DNA of 64,000 nt, taken from assembly GCA_012845835.1 (NCBI GenBank), contig JABAKD010000004.1, positions 12,029,022 to 12,093,021 on the forward strand, in the 5' to 3' direction. Position 1 is the first letter of the stretch. Every line of letters starts with the position of its first letter. Under the pieces are notes generated by a model, which was given only the letters and a program-made list of their open reading frames with translations, was not told where the DNA came from and did not search any database. Origin of the DNA: Undaria pinnatifida. Lineage: Eukaryota > Sar > Phaeophyceae > Laminariales > Alariaceae. Of this stretch, positions 10,589 through 19,882 are shown piece by piece. The position numbers were made by a program, and so were the translations under genes.

Positions 10589-11881
10589 CAAACACGCATG
10601 GTCTACTACCGCCGAGACGACAAATCTTTTCGCCCGAACAACCACAAGAAGAATCGTCGCCATCTTTCAGGATCAGGGCCAGGTAGACTGTCACAACGAT
10701 GCCACATAGACGTCGGATCACCATGGTGATATCCTGCGCTCGCCCGCCTCTTCTGCCCCCGCTCCCGCTTCTCGAATGCGCTTTGGAGCCGCCCACAACC
10801 CGGGCGAAAATAAATTTGCGCGCCAACCTGGCACATTCCGTAACGGCAATCGACAGCTCGACGGCGGTACGGCACCGTCAACACTGTCGGGGGGTACCTA
10901 TTTTGGTTTCAGAAGATGCTCGTGTTCTGTTGCTAGCCTGTCCAGTAATGCAGCACAGATTGCCTCTGTCAAGAGCCCACGGGCTCCTACGCCGTCTGCG
11001 GACGATTCTCACGGCGTAGTACCGGCGGCGGAAACTAGCGCTTCAAGCGTGGTTTCCTCCAGCCAGGTAATTTTTTTTCTTTTCTTTCTTTCTTTTTCGA
11101 CGGCGAGAACGCGCGCTTTCAGCGACGTTCCCCTCGGTCATGGTCTGAGTTCGGCAACGGGAACCGCGCTTCCAGCGCCGTTTCCCTCAGCCGCGGCATA
11201 AACTCAGCAATGGGGGTACGCGCTCCAAACGCCGCCCCCATCAACCATGGCACGGGAGCCTACGCTTTGCGCGCTCCCCCTCTAGGTACGCGCCGCGCAA
11301 CAATATAGCTGCAGCGACGGCGCGTCGCCTTTTTACGCGTATGTGTGCTTCCCCCCCTCTCCCTGACCAGGCGGTGGCGGTCGGTTTGAGGTGTGGGACG
11401 GTCGACCCTCGAAACACTTTTTCTGACCACGAGGTGGCGGTCGATTTGAGGTGTGGGAAGGCCAACACTAAAACACCGAGATCTTTTGCGAGGCTCGATC
11501 CGGTGTTTGCTCGCGATAAGAGCAGGCGCTCTGTCCTTTTTTCCATCAAGGAGGAGTCGACAAGATTAGCTACCTCGTCTCCCTTCTCCAAGAGACATGA
11601 CGGAAGAGAGCCTCCTCGGGTAAAAATATTATTGCCTTGCCCGAGCCCCGCTCCAGAAGACGCCCACAGGGTTTACGGGCCCTGCTTCGTCTTTTAACAC
11701 GCTAACCCACGTGTTTCAGGCTACGTCTGCCCCAGTGGCACAGGAAGAAGATCCGACACTGCGCGACGGGCCAGTGGTGACTCCACGGCCTCCAGTCTGA
11801 TCAGCTGGACGCTATTCCCGTAATTTTACGGAAGAATCGCGCCTCTCGTCAAGCAGAAACAGCTCAGAACCCCTGCCCCTT
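10589..11881 (+). other. Gag C-terminal / spacer region of element A, decayed
   Basis: Short overlapping frames occur in all phases and have counterparts on the minus strand in copy B (about 38770-40100). Basic, Arg/His-rich peptides (YYRRDDKSFRPNNHKKNRR near 10600) follow the zinc-knuckle region and probably belong to Gag. No enzyme domain was recognised. Confidence 0.45.
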
Positions 11882-12250
11882 CGGGTGCAGTTAGAGCAGT
11901 TTTCTTGCGATTATACGCCAAAGAGCGAAGAGGCCACGGCGCAAGCAACCGTGGGTTCGGACTCGCGTCGTGCTCCCGAGGCCTGGTGTTCCTGAGGGGG
12001 ACACTACAGGCCCAAAGAGCCGAGGACTGGTGTTCCCAGAGGGGGACATTGCAGACCCAAATGCCCAACGAGGCTACCGACGGGTTGGCACCGTCGGTTT
12101 TGGCCATTTTTCGGGTGCAGTTAGAGCGTATTCTCGCGCTTTTCCGCCAACGAGCGGAAAAAGACCAGAGGGGAAATACCACGGGTTCGTATTCGCGTCG
12201 TGCTCCCGAGGCCTGATATTCCTGGACGGGGACATTGCAGGCCCAAATTT
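11882..12250 (+). repeat. 229-bp direct repeat upstream of the NADAR domain (about 1.6 units)
   Basis: GGGTGCAGTTAGAGC recurs at 11882 and 12111, giving a 229-bp period. Each unit also carries a CGTCGTGCTCCCGAGGCCTG block. Copy B has three units (anchors near 38287, 38518 and 38747). The stretch probably encodes a variable-length linker between Gag and NADAR, with phrases such as GTLQAQRAEDWCSQ. Confidence 0.75.
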
Positions 12251-12287
12251 CAACACGGATTTTGACCCTTCTCTCGAATACTCCACA

Positions 12288-12750
12288 GCCAAAGTGGTGT
12301 TATTCTGGCAGCCCCCATCCTATTTCCCACCGTGGTCTCCCTCGTCGTTTGCCGTGGACGACGTACCATATTCTTGCGCGGAGCAGTACATGATGGCCGA
12401 AAAGACCAAGTTTTTGCAAGACCATCGAGCAGTGGGGCTCATTATGTCGTCGCCTCGTCCAAGCACACGCAAACGCATCGGTCGAGGCGTGCACAACTTT
12501 GACTCCGCTGTTGGGGACAGGGAGAAGCAAAACGCCGTGTCACCTGGCACCTACGCCAAATTCACGCAGAATCCAGCCATAAAAAAAAAATCACCTTTTG
12601 AGCTCTGACAACAAGCTTCTGGCTGTATCCAGCCCTCTCAACCCAGTGTGGGGCATGGGTCTCCGGGCGGATGGTCCCAGGGCCAACAACCCATGCCAGG
12701 GGGGAGGAAAAACTTGCTCGGTGAGGCACTTTCTGCCGTTCGCGCAGCTA
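12288..12750 (+). pseudogene. NADAR (YbiA-like) domain inside LTR element A, frameshifted
   Basis: The encoded protein matches NADAR/DUF1768 proteins in block order: a start with aromatic residues (VLFWQPPSYFPPWSPSSF), VDDVPYSCAEQYMMAEK (the family E-x-Y and K motif), a GRGVHNFDSAV segment, TYAKFTQNPAI, LLAVSSPLNPVWGMGLR (the W-G-x-G block) and finally KNLLGEALSAVR (the G/K-N-L-L-G-x-A-L helix). Known relatives are N-glycosidases acting on phosphoribosyl riboflavin intermediates or on ADP-ribosylated guanosine. Here a run of ten A at 12581-12590 (six in copy B) shifts the frame, and a second shift precedes KNLLGEAL. The position between gag and pol suggests it was part of the polyprotein. The domain call is strong; the role in the element is inference. 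Confidence 0.8.
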
Positions 12751-12928
12751 TTTGCGACAATGAGACCGGGTCGGCGCACCCGGCCTCCCCTAGTCGGTTC
12801 CGCACCTGCACTGCGAGTGCACGAACCAAGAAATCTCGTCCGCGCCGCAACCGGACCGTTCACAGCGGCCAGCGCTCGCAAAGCTTCCCCTTCGGCGTTT
12901 CCGACCTATTTCTCGGGCGCGTTGGCCA

Positions 12929-13159
12929 ATGAAAAGCCGTGAAGTTGTGGAGATAGCTTCTAGCGTCGGCCCTGACCTTGCGATGTCAGAACACTGCCCC
13001 TGTTTCGTCGAGGGTACTGTGACGCTGGACGACGTTTCGTTCACTATGAAAATCGCGTATATCAGTCGAGCAACGCTCGACTCGGAGAGGCACTCGACTC
13101 CTCTAGATTTGGGGACCGGCAGCATTGCTTGGGTTCCCAAACGCCTCCGAGGATACTGA
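12929..13159 (+). pseudogene. Possible degenerate retropepsin / linker of element A
   Basis: A 76-residue frame lies where the aspartic protease of Ty3-type elements is expected. It contains EGTVTLDDVSFTMKIAYISR and LDLGTGSIAWVPKRLRGY. The second phrase is reminiscent of, but not equal to, the D-[ST]-G catalytic motif. Copy B encodes a very similar stretch (about 37393 down to 37255), so it is a real conserved part of the element. Identification as protease rests on position and weak resemblance only. Confidence 0.4.
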
Positions 13160-13179
13160 GGGGAACAAAGTTCCGCATA

Positions 13180-13330
13180 TCCTCCGGCCACAAGACATAG
13201 GAGAGCATTGGCAAAGTGGGGACCCTCAATGCACGAGTCCAGCGGTAGCTCGAGTTCGTCACCGCGTTCGATTGCACACTCGAGTACCGCAAAGGCAGCG
13301 ACAAGGGTATCGCCGATTTTTCCGGCCCGT
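13180..13330 (+). pseudogene. RNase H C-terminal stub with in-frame stop
   Basis: One frame reads ARVQR, stop, then LEFVTAFDCTLEYRKG and SDKGIADFSG. This matches the end of Ty3-type RNase H, where a tryptophan normally follows the arginine. Here that codon is TAG (13246-13248), one base from TGG. Everything upstream (RT and the body of RNase H) is absent: the sequence passes from the protease-position segment into this stub within about 60 bp. The stub is in a different frame from the integrase that follows. Confidence 0.7.
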
Positions 13331-13490
13331 TTTCCAGAGCCTGCTATGGAGTAAGACCGCAGTGGCTTGAAAAAAATCCAACCTCGTGGGGTTGACAAGC
13401 CTCAACCCCGTTGGAGATAGCGGTATCTACCTCCTACGGACCCGCGGGCTGCGCGCTCCCCCCTCGCCGATCCCAGGAGTCGGTTCGGGT

Positions 13491-13645
13491 GGACTCGCGC
13501 CCCTCGCCAAAAGCACTGTCTTGGGTGGGCTCGTGCCCCACACCGAAAGCACTGCTTTGGGTGGACTCGAACCCCTCGCGGAAAGCACTGTCTTGGGTGG
13601 GCTCGTGCCCCGCACTGAACATGCTGCCTTGGGTGGGCTCCCTCT
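13491..13645 (+). repeat. 36-bp (12-residue) coding repeat in the pol linker
   Basis: About four in-frame copies of a TVLGGLVPHTES-like unit lie upstream of the integrase. Variants include TALGGLEPLAES, TVLGGLVPRTEH and a final AALGGL. The period is a multiple of three and the frame stays open (13386-14048), so it is a protein repeat. Confidence 0.85.
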
Positions 13646-14051
13646 CACCTCTACCGCGTTTCACGATTTTCGCACACACGAGCCACGTATAAGGATTGAC
13701 GGCCTTTCTGTTTCCCCGGGGAGATTCGTCGCTCGTGTTTCTGCCTGCGTCGCCACTACCGATGGCTGTACCGGCCGCGGGTCGATTTCACCTGCCGCCG
13801 ACACTGTTTTCGCTTCGGTTTATGCCATACCCATCGAGGGCGGCACGGGCTCCGCAGAAGCCCTGGCTGCAGCGACGCCCATCGCACAGCCGACTTATCT
13901 ATCCCGGAGTTCTTTACAGGAGACGGCCCCTGCCGCGACCACCGGTTCGACTGTGTCCGTCTCCGCCATGCTTGGCACTCCAGCCCCTCCGTCGTCGACG
14001 ACGCGCCGACGAACAGCGATAACAACGGGTAATGCACCCCCGCTGTAGATT

Positions 14052-16541
14052 ATGGATTCGGGCCCGGCGGGGCCCCTCGGCCGTCTTGCGGACGAAGTAC
14101 AACCCCGTCGCGAGTTCCACGGCCGCAGCCGACCCCGTCGCCGCCGCGACCCCTGCTCTTGTCGACTCGCCGGTCTGCACGGTGCCACTACCGTCCGACC
14201 GCGACCACGCAGAGCCTATATGGGAACTCCTTTCTTATGGCTCACGCCTTCTCCTGGTGGCACGCCGACCGCATATACTATGGCGGATGCCCTTCGCAAC
14301 GCTGCTGAATTGCGTTTCGCTGATTCCGTCGCACGTTACTCACATGGCGATTGGAAGCGAGAGCAGCACGCTGAGCCGACGTGCCACGCCATGATGCGTT
14401 ACGTTTCTATCGGCCGGCCATCGGTCCTGCCGCCCGACTTTTTGGCGTGCTACCTCTCGCACAAGCGTCCCTCCCTCTCAGACATCCAGGAGCTGGCGGG
14501 TAAGGGTCGACTACATACAACCGACGACGACTTTGTCCTACTCGTCCGTAACCCGACACTCCCGCCAACAAGCTCTGACAAACCGAACTCTGTGGGGCGA
14601 GCTGCTTGCTTGCTAAACGACGAGCCAGTTCGCATCTACGTTCCCCTGCTCATGCGCCCTTGGATCATGCAAGCTTGCCACTCGACGGCCTCCTGCCACC
14701 TTGGCACCACGCGCACGTTGCGCATGCTGGAGCGTTTTTATTGGTGGAATGGCATGAGTGTGTGCACCCGGTGGTGGCTTCGCCACTGCTTGAAGTGCCA
14801 AGCGCGGAAAACCACACGGCTGACTGTCCGCTGGCCCATCATCACAATGCCTCTGCCGGAAGGTCCAGGTATCGCCGTCAGTGTTGACTACTTCGGCCCC
14901 CTTCCGGTCACACCACGAGGCAACACCTACATCCTGCTGTTCACCGATCGCTTCAGTCGTCGGGCCGACATGTTCCCCGTCACTGCCGCTGAGTTCACCG
15001 CGGAAGGCACAGCCAATATCCTGGTGAACCAATACATCCCCTTGTGGGGGTGCCCGCGCGTCATACTCTCGGACAACGGACTGCAGTTCTTCTCCAAGCT
15101 TTCACAAGCTGTATATCAGCTGTTAGGTGTCCACAAGCTTGCTACAAGCTCCTACCATCCCAACTGTAACGGGGGCGTTGAGAGGGTAAATCACACCATG
15201 GCACAAATGCTGGCTATGGTCGTCAACGAGCGACAAGACGACTGGGACTTGCATCTGCCCCACGTCGAATTTGCTTACAACAACTCTGTCAGCGCGGCGA
15301 CGGGTTTGGCGCCCAACGAGGTCCACATGGGCAGACTCCCACGGCTCCCCCTGACGATTTTCGACCGCAAAGGTGTCGTGGGACACCAGAGTCTGGCCCG
15401 TGACCACCTGGCCTATTACGATTTGGCCACCGACCGGCAAAAGCGCGCGAACGACATTGTCCGCGCACACCACGCCCTCACCGTTTCCCGTGTTAACCGC
15501 AGAAACTCCGTCCTCGCCGACGCGCTGCGTCCAGCACCTAACTTCACTGTGGGTGGTTGGCCATGGGTATACAATTCTGCCTCTACCATCCGCCAGGGTG
15601 TGAAGGCGAATACCGACGCCAAGGTACTAAAGGCCAAACTCGCGCTTAACTGGACGGGCCCATACAAGGTCCTGGCCGTCGGTCCCTGCTCCGCCGCCGA
15701 GACCCCGGACGGCTCGCCGCTCGGGAGCAACTTCCTTTATTTGGATCTCCCTTCCGACCTGCCTGGTTCGGACGCTCGTCGGCGTGTGGCCATCGAGCGC
15801 TGCAAACCCTGTGCCAACCCCCACGACAGCGGGGACATGCCCAAATACCTACCGGCGGGGCTGACACAGTATGTGCTCAACAAATTTTCCAAGAAGTCCC
15901 CGCCGTACCACGTCACTCAAGACGACGTTTCGACTCCCCTCCAACGGCTGGAGGTGGAGCAGATCACTGGTCATCAGTCGGTACGGGGGCGAGGTGGCGT
16001 CATCGCGGTGCTATACAAGACGCATTGGGCGGGACTCTCCGAACCGTCCTGGGAGCGGGAAATGGACCTTCACCTCTCCCGCTCCCACATCTTGCGTTAT
16101 TGGGCCGGAACCCCGGACCAGCACCGCCAAACCAACCGCCTTTACCGCCGAATACGGATCGGGGCGGCACAGCGTGAGCTCTCCCGCAACAACGGGGAAC
16201 GTTTCCTAGCGCCGGGCTACGCCTGTGTTCCCCGCACCGATTGGCTCCGTCGCTACCACGACACCGTACTTCCTAAGGGAGCCCACTTTTGGTACAAGGG
16301 AGACGATGGTTTATGGTGGCTAGGAAAAATCAGCGCGAGCACTACCGAGGACAAGGTATACCTGGTCCGCTTTCTGGACGACCCGGGGCCGATTAAACTC
16401 CCTCTTCCCCCGGCGCGCTACACGACTTCAACGGGAGCCGTACGAAGCTCTTGGTGCTTGCAAGTTCACATCGCCAGTGCGTTTCCTCGGGGAATCCAAC
16501 GCAACGTAGACGAATCTCGAGGCGCGGCCGTGGCCAGTTGA
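14052..16541 (+). CDS. pol: Integrase with chromodomain and C-terminal Tudor-like domain (pol, element A)
   Basis: This would insert the cDNA into chromatin. The 829-residue frame is open. The zinc-binding H2C2 motif is H210, H216, C246, C249. The catalytic triad is D279 (SVDYFGP), D341 (LSDNG) and E377 (GVERVNH), with the expected 35-residue D-to-E gap. A chromodomain at about 630-683 (LEVEQITGHQS, then YKTHWAGLSEPSWERE) probably targets particular histone marks. A further beta-rich segment at about 745-810 (FWYKGDDGLWWLGKI, VRFLDDPGPIKL) looks like a Tudor/SH3-type fold, a weaker call. The same frame is open upstream from 13386, separated only by a TAG at 14046-14048, so the listed start need not be the natural polyprotein start. 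RT and most of RNase H are missing upstream. Confidence 0.9.
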   Translation: MDSGPAGPLGRLADEVQPRREFHGRSRPRRRRDPCSCRLAGLHGATTVRPRPRRAYMGTPFLWLTPSPGGTPTAYTMADALRNAAELRFADSVARYSHGDWKREQHAEPTCHAMMRYVSIGRPSVLPPDFLACYLSHKRPSLSDIQELAGKGRLHTTDDDFVLLVRNPTLPPTSSDKPNSVGRAACLLNDEPVRIYVPLLMRPWIMQACHSTASCHLGTTRTLRMLERFYWWNGMSVCTRWWLRHCLKCQARKTTRLTVRWPIITMPLPEGPGIAVSVDYFGPLPVTPRGNTYILLFTDRFSRRADMFPVTAAEFTAEGTANILVNQYIPLWGCPRVILSDNGLQFFSKLSQAVYQLLGVHKLATSSYHPNCNGGVERVNHTMAQMLAMVVNERQDDWDLHLPHVEFAYNNSVSAATGLAPNEVHMGRLPRLPLTIFDRKGVVGHQSLARDHLAYYDLATDRQKRANDIVRAHHALTVSRVNRRNSVLADALRPAPNFTVGGWPWVYNSASTIRQGVKANTDAKVLKAKLALNWTGPYKVLAVGPCSAAETPDGSPLGSNFLYLDLPSDLPGSDARRRVAIERCKPCANPHDSGDMPKYLPAGLTQYVLNKFSKKSPPYHVTQDDVSTPLQRLEVEQITGHQSVRGRGGVIAVLYKTHWAGLSEPSWEREMDLHLSRSHILRYWAGTPDQHRQTNRLYRRIRIGAAQRELSRNNGERFLAPGYACVPRTDWLRRYHDTVLPKGAHFWYKGDDGLWWLGKISASTTEDKVYLVRFLDDPGPIKLPLPPARYTTSTGAVRSSWCLQVHIASAFPRGIQRNVDESRGAAVAS

Positions 16542-17345
16542 CTTCCAAGCCACCACCGCTTCTCGATAGTTCTTCATTTTTCTGAGGTATGAGTTTTGCG
16601 TCTTTGTCTTTGGGTCGTTCGTAGTGTCCTGAGGGTCTCCATCGAGTTTTGGGGCGGTTATTTCCTTTTTTTTTCTGTCCTGCCGAACCCCCTGCTCAGT
16701 GCCGGGTCAGGGTTCGGGTAACACGCCGCTATCTGAGGCGCAGGGCTGTCGCCGTTTTGTCGTTGTTCAATTTCGCCCTGCCGACGCCCCCCTCAGCCCA
16801 GAGCCGGGGGGCGACCAGTGTACGGGTCTGTGTGTCATTTTTTATGTTTTGTGTGTTGTATTTGTCCTGCTTTGTTTTTTTCGTCTAAACACTTCCTCCC
16901 CTAGCGGGGCTGAAGGTGTTGCCACCTTCCATCCCGGGTATTTGTCGTTTCCTCGGCTAACCCCCCGCCTTGCCGATGGCCCGCGGGAGGTTTTTCGCAT
17001 GACTTCTCCCTTGTGTTAGCGTCTGTGTTCCCCTCCATATCGACGAGGGCTCGCCTCGCCATAGTACCTTTTTCCGTGGTTGGTTTGCCGTAGAGCCTTT
17101 CCTGCCCCCCCCGCCACACCGGCGGCATGCGGCAGGTTTTTGATGGGTGACTATTGCCTTGTTGTAGGGTCTTCGGTTCTTTCTACTGCTTTTCTTCGCG
17201 TGTTCCTGGCTTCATAGCCAGACGGTTAGAGGTGTGGGAGTGGGTTTTGAGGAGCCGCATCTTCGACTCATGGTTTAGTTCGTAGAACCGGAGTTTCCCC
17301 GAATCTCCCATATTTCTGCATATGCGACTCATCAGGGTGGGCTAG
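16542..17345 (+). other. 3' untranslated region of element A with polypurine tract
   Basis: No conserved coding potential was seen. The purine-rich AGGGTGGG just before the 3' LTR (about 17334-17342) is the candidate polypurine tract that primes plus-strand DNA synthesis. Confidence 0.55.
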
Positions 17346-17614
17346 TGTTAAGATACGGCCTCGAAAGGCCTGTAGGTATCCGAATTTGAGATCATTTGGA
17401 TGGGTTTCGTATGATAAGGTTGGCGGTTTATATTCGGGGAAGTTAGGAATTAGATCGGAGGCACGCGCCTCCGATCTCAGAAGCTATCCCGGGCTCTGGT
17501 GGAAACGAATAAAGCTACATCTCTACGAAGGAACGAAAGTGAGTACTCTCCGAGGACCTGCTCAATTGGCAGACCTGCAGCGGGCACTCTGTGTCCCCCA
17601 CCATTAATTTCACA
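17346..17614 (+). repeat. 3' LTR of element A
   Basis: This 269-bp copy matches the 5' LTR. It has AATAAA at 17508-17513 and a perfect 10-bp inverted repeat with a 4-nt loop at 17453-17476 (arms GATCGGAGGC and GCCTCCGATC). Confidence 0.92.
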
Positions 17615-18309
17615 ATATATTATCGTTTCACATTAGATCACGAAGCGTGATTTCAAGCGCTTCAACACAGTATTTATGATTGATTGCAAACTTCATCAAA
17701 TATCATCAAGTCGCATCTCCTGATGAGTTCGGCACGCTGAGAGTCTCCTTTAACGTGGCAACCAGCACCAGAAAGAACATTGTCGTTTAGGGGTGGCTTA
17801 AACATCGGATTGGCAGTCCAACCGCCAGGAAGCTGGAGAGCGGCAATGCCAGTAGAAGCAACAATCAACGCCACTTTACCCTGACCTCTCAAACGGGCGG
17901 CTATCACCATTCCCGTGAATGTTTTACCTGTACCGGCCGGCGTGTCCATCATGAAAGGTCGTGGAAGGTTGTTCGTCACTACATCAACGACAGAGTATCG
18001 TAAACACTGCGTACGCTGTTCTGTAGTAAGAGGTGGTTCGTGAGTATCTGAGTACAGCGTTTCGCCGTCTGGTTTGAAAGCAGTTAGCATCCGTTGATAC
18101 TCAGTTTGCCGATGACTAGCTTCAGGGAGATCGTCTTGTTTGTTGTTATTGCCGTGCGGTTGCAGTTTAAGGTCAATGATGCGTGAGGCCTCGTCGATGG
18201 CGGCATCTCTATCTAATCTGAACAGAAAGTCTTCAATTAGAGAGTCCTGATAATCTGACCTGACCTCGAGGGTAAGAGTGACCAAACGTCGATGCAGTTG
18301 ATGGGGCAC
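17615..18309 (-). pseudogene. Helitron PIF1-like helicase, N-terminal half
   Basis: The minus-strand frame 18309-17674 has Walker A (MDTPAGTGKTFTG), motif Ia (VALIVASTGIAALQLPGG), TANPMFKPPLN, and Walker B (LMIFDEV). Just past it, another frame encodes CVEALEITLRDLM, the region after Walker B in Helitron helicases. The gene then breaks at the right LTR of element A and resumes at 4296. In Helitrons this helicase is fused to a HUH Rep protein and unwinds DNA for rolling-circle transposition. Confidence 0.88.
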
Positions 18310-18324
18310 GTGGAAGACGGCGGC

Positions 18325-19442
18325 TTATTCCATGCAAACAAAGTGCTCGTCTTGTCCAGATATTAAACCACGTGCTCTATTAATAGTGGCGTCATGAAAA
18401 GTAGGGTGTTCAACGACGACCCCTTGTCGGCCAGTCACAGTACGCAGCTCTTGAAATGACCTACGGGCTACTTTGTGAAGAATTAGACGGAGGTAGTGAA
18501 GGTCTCCAACGGCAGGATTCTGGAATTTCAGCCTGCGTACATGATAAGTGATTCTTCGCGACACGGCGTTACCATTCTTTCAGCCTCTTTCCCTGCGGCG
18601 CTACTGTAGGGACGGGTTGATCCTTTTTTTCCTGGTTTTATGTACAATTCACAGCAGTCCAGCAACGATAGTTCGTCGAATAGTGTATTGGAAGGCCTGT
18701 CAAAGTATCGCATGAGATCTGAAACCGAGTTCTGCACAGCAAACTGCTGTTGGCCCGGAGTTGCGTTCGCCGGGAAAACAACGTTGTTTTTTTCTCTGAG
18801 GTGCGCATGTATGAGAGATACCGCAGGCGTATGGTTGCCTCCGCGGCTGAGATGTATCGTGTTTTGCGATACTGTTCAAATTCACTAGAAACGCCCGCAA
18901 CCCTGGCCTTTGCCATGTCTGCACCATTTGTCACGTACTTAAAAAGGTACTCCACGCAAGAGGCAGCAGCTGCGACATCCACACAGATATGACAATTATA
19001 TTTCAGCAGTAAATAGGCACTTTACGGCACGATCCACTGATTACCGATGGGGACGCCTCTCCATTCTCCTTCCACCCTCTCTGGCGAGTGGTTAAGTTAT
19101 CGTCGTCATTTGTACGTCTGTATTCTGCCCGGCCAGATTTGTCGTTGACGCCCGCGGTCGTTCTGGAAGGTTGAGGATACTGCTTGTTGCAATGTGTTTT
19201 GCCTGATTTGCGATTGTTTTCCATGCAAACAGAGTCTACGGTGTGACCCCCGCAAGGTCTGTGCACCATAAACTTTGAGACGGATTTACGCAGGAGTCTG
19301 CCTGCAATATCTTCGGATGGTAGTTGAGCCCAGACCGATTTGTCGATTTCATCAAGCGTGTCTGGGCCGTTGCCTCAACCTTGACTACAATGTGAGTGTG
19401 TGGCAAGCCCCGTCTCTGGAACTCGATTACACACATTGACAA
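18325..19442 (-). pseudogene. Helitron HUH Rep domain and linker, frameshifted
   Basis: Pieces in order on the minus strand: VIEFQRRGLPHTHIVV (19442-19236) contains the HUH motif as H-T-H. MVHRPCGGHTVDSVCMENN and a Cys-rich stretch (19269-19003) match the Helitron zinc-binding region. VEYLFKYVTNGAD (18982-18638) has the paired tyrosines Y-x3-Y of the nicking site, followed by YISAAEATIRLRYLSY. DLHYLRLILHKVARRSFQELR (18564-18325) is the Helitron-like linker before the helicase. Frames change several times, so the gene is dead. It joins the helicase halves at 17615-18309 and 3600-4296. Confidence 0.85.
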
Positions 19443-19850
19443 ACAGGAATACAGATATTTTGTACCAAATAGAAGGAGTAAACGAAATGTACTTGCCCTG
19501 GAAAGATGTTTAGCCTATCAACTTAACCCGTAAAGAGTCAAGTGACATAGCAAAGAGGCATTCTTGGATGTATAGTCAAAAGAAGAACGATCTGTAGATC
19601 TAGTACCTTATCGCGAAAGTCTGTTGCCGCAGATTTATCGTACCAAATAGAAGTCCCTAAGTCAACGAAATAAGGTTACCCTGCTGGAAAGATTTATATG
19701 AACTTGACACTTAGTCTAACCCGTAAAGAAGGAAGTGACAAAATGAAGCACACATACATGTGCACCTACTTCACTTCGATGAGGCGTGACGAAGCACACC
19801 CTCCCGCACACTTACTCCACTTTAATGATTCATGTGACGAAGCAGCGTGT

Positions 19851-19882
<32 letters not shown>

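Larger units (their letters stand above)
4297..17614 (+). mobile_element. Ty3/gypsy-type chromodomain LTR retrotransposon, copy A (RT deleted)
   Basis: The element is 13.3 kb with two LTRs beginning TGTTAAGATACGG and ending TTTCACA, a primer-binding site, a 3.9-kb repeat-bearing leader, gag with a zinc-knuckle region, a NADAR domain, a degenerate protease-position segment, an RNase H stub and an integrase-chromodomain frame. RT and most of RNase H are missing, so A could only move with help from an intact relative. It sits inside a Helitron helicase gene in the opposite orientation. No target-site duplication is obvious (aattt on the left, atata on the right). An inverted, truncated relative (B) lies at 37290-45644. 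Confidence 0.9.

Noticed and set aside
12790..13398. 202-codon minus-strand frame
   Set aside because: It is antisense to the NADAR tail, protease-position and RNase H segments of element A, whose plus-strand translations match known families.
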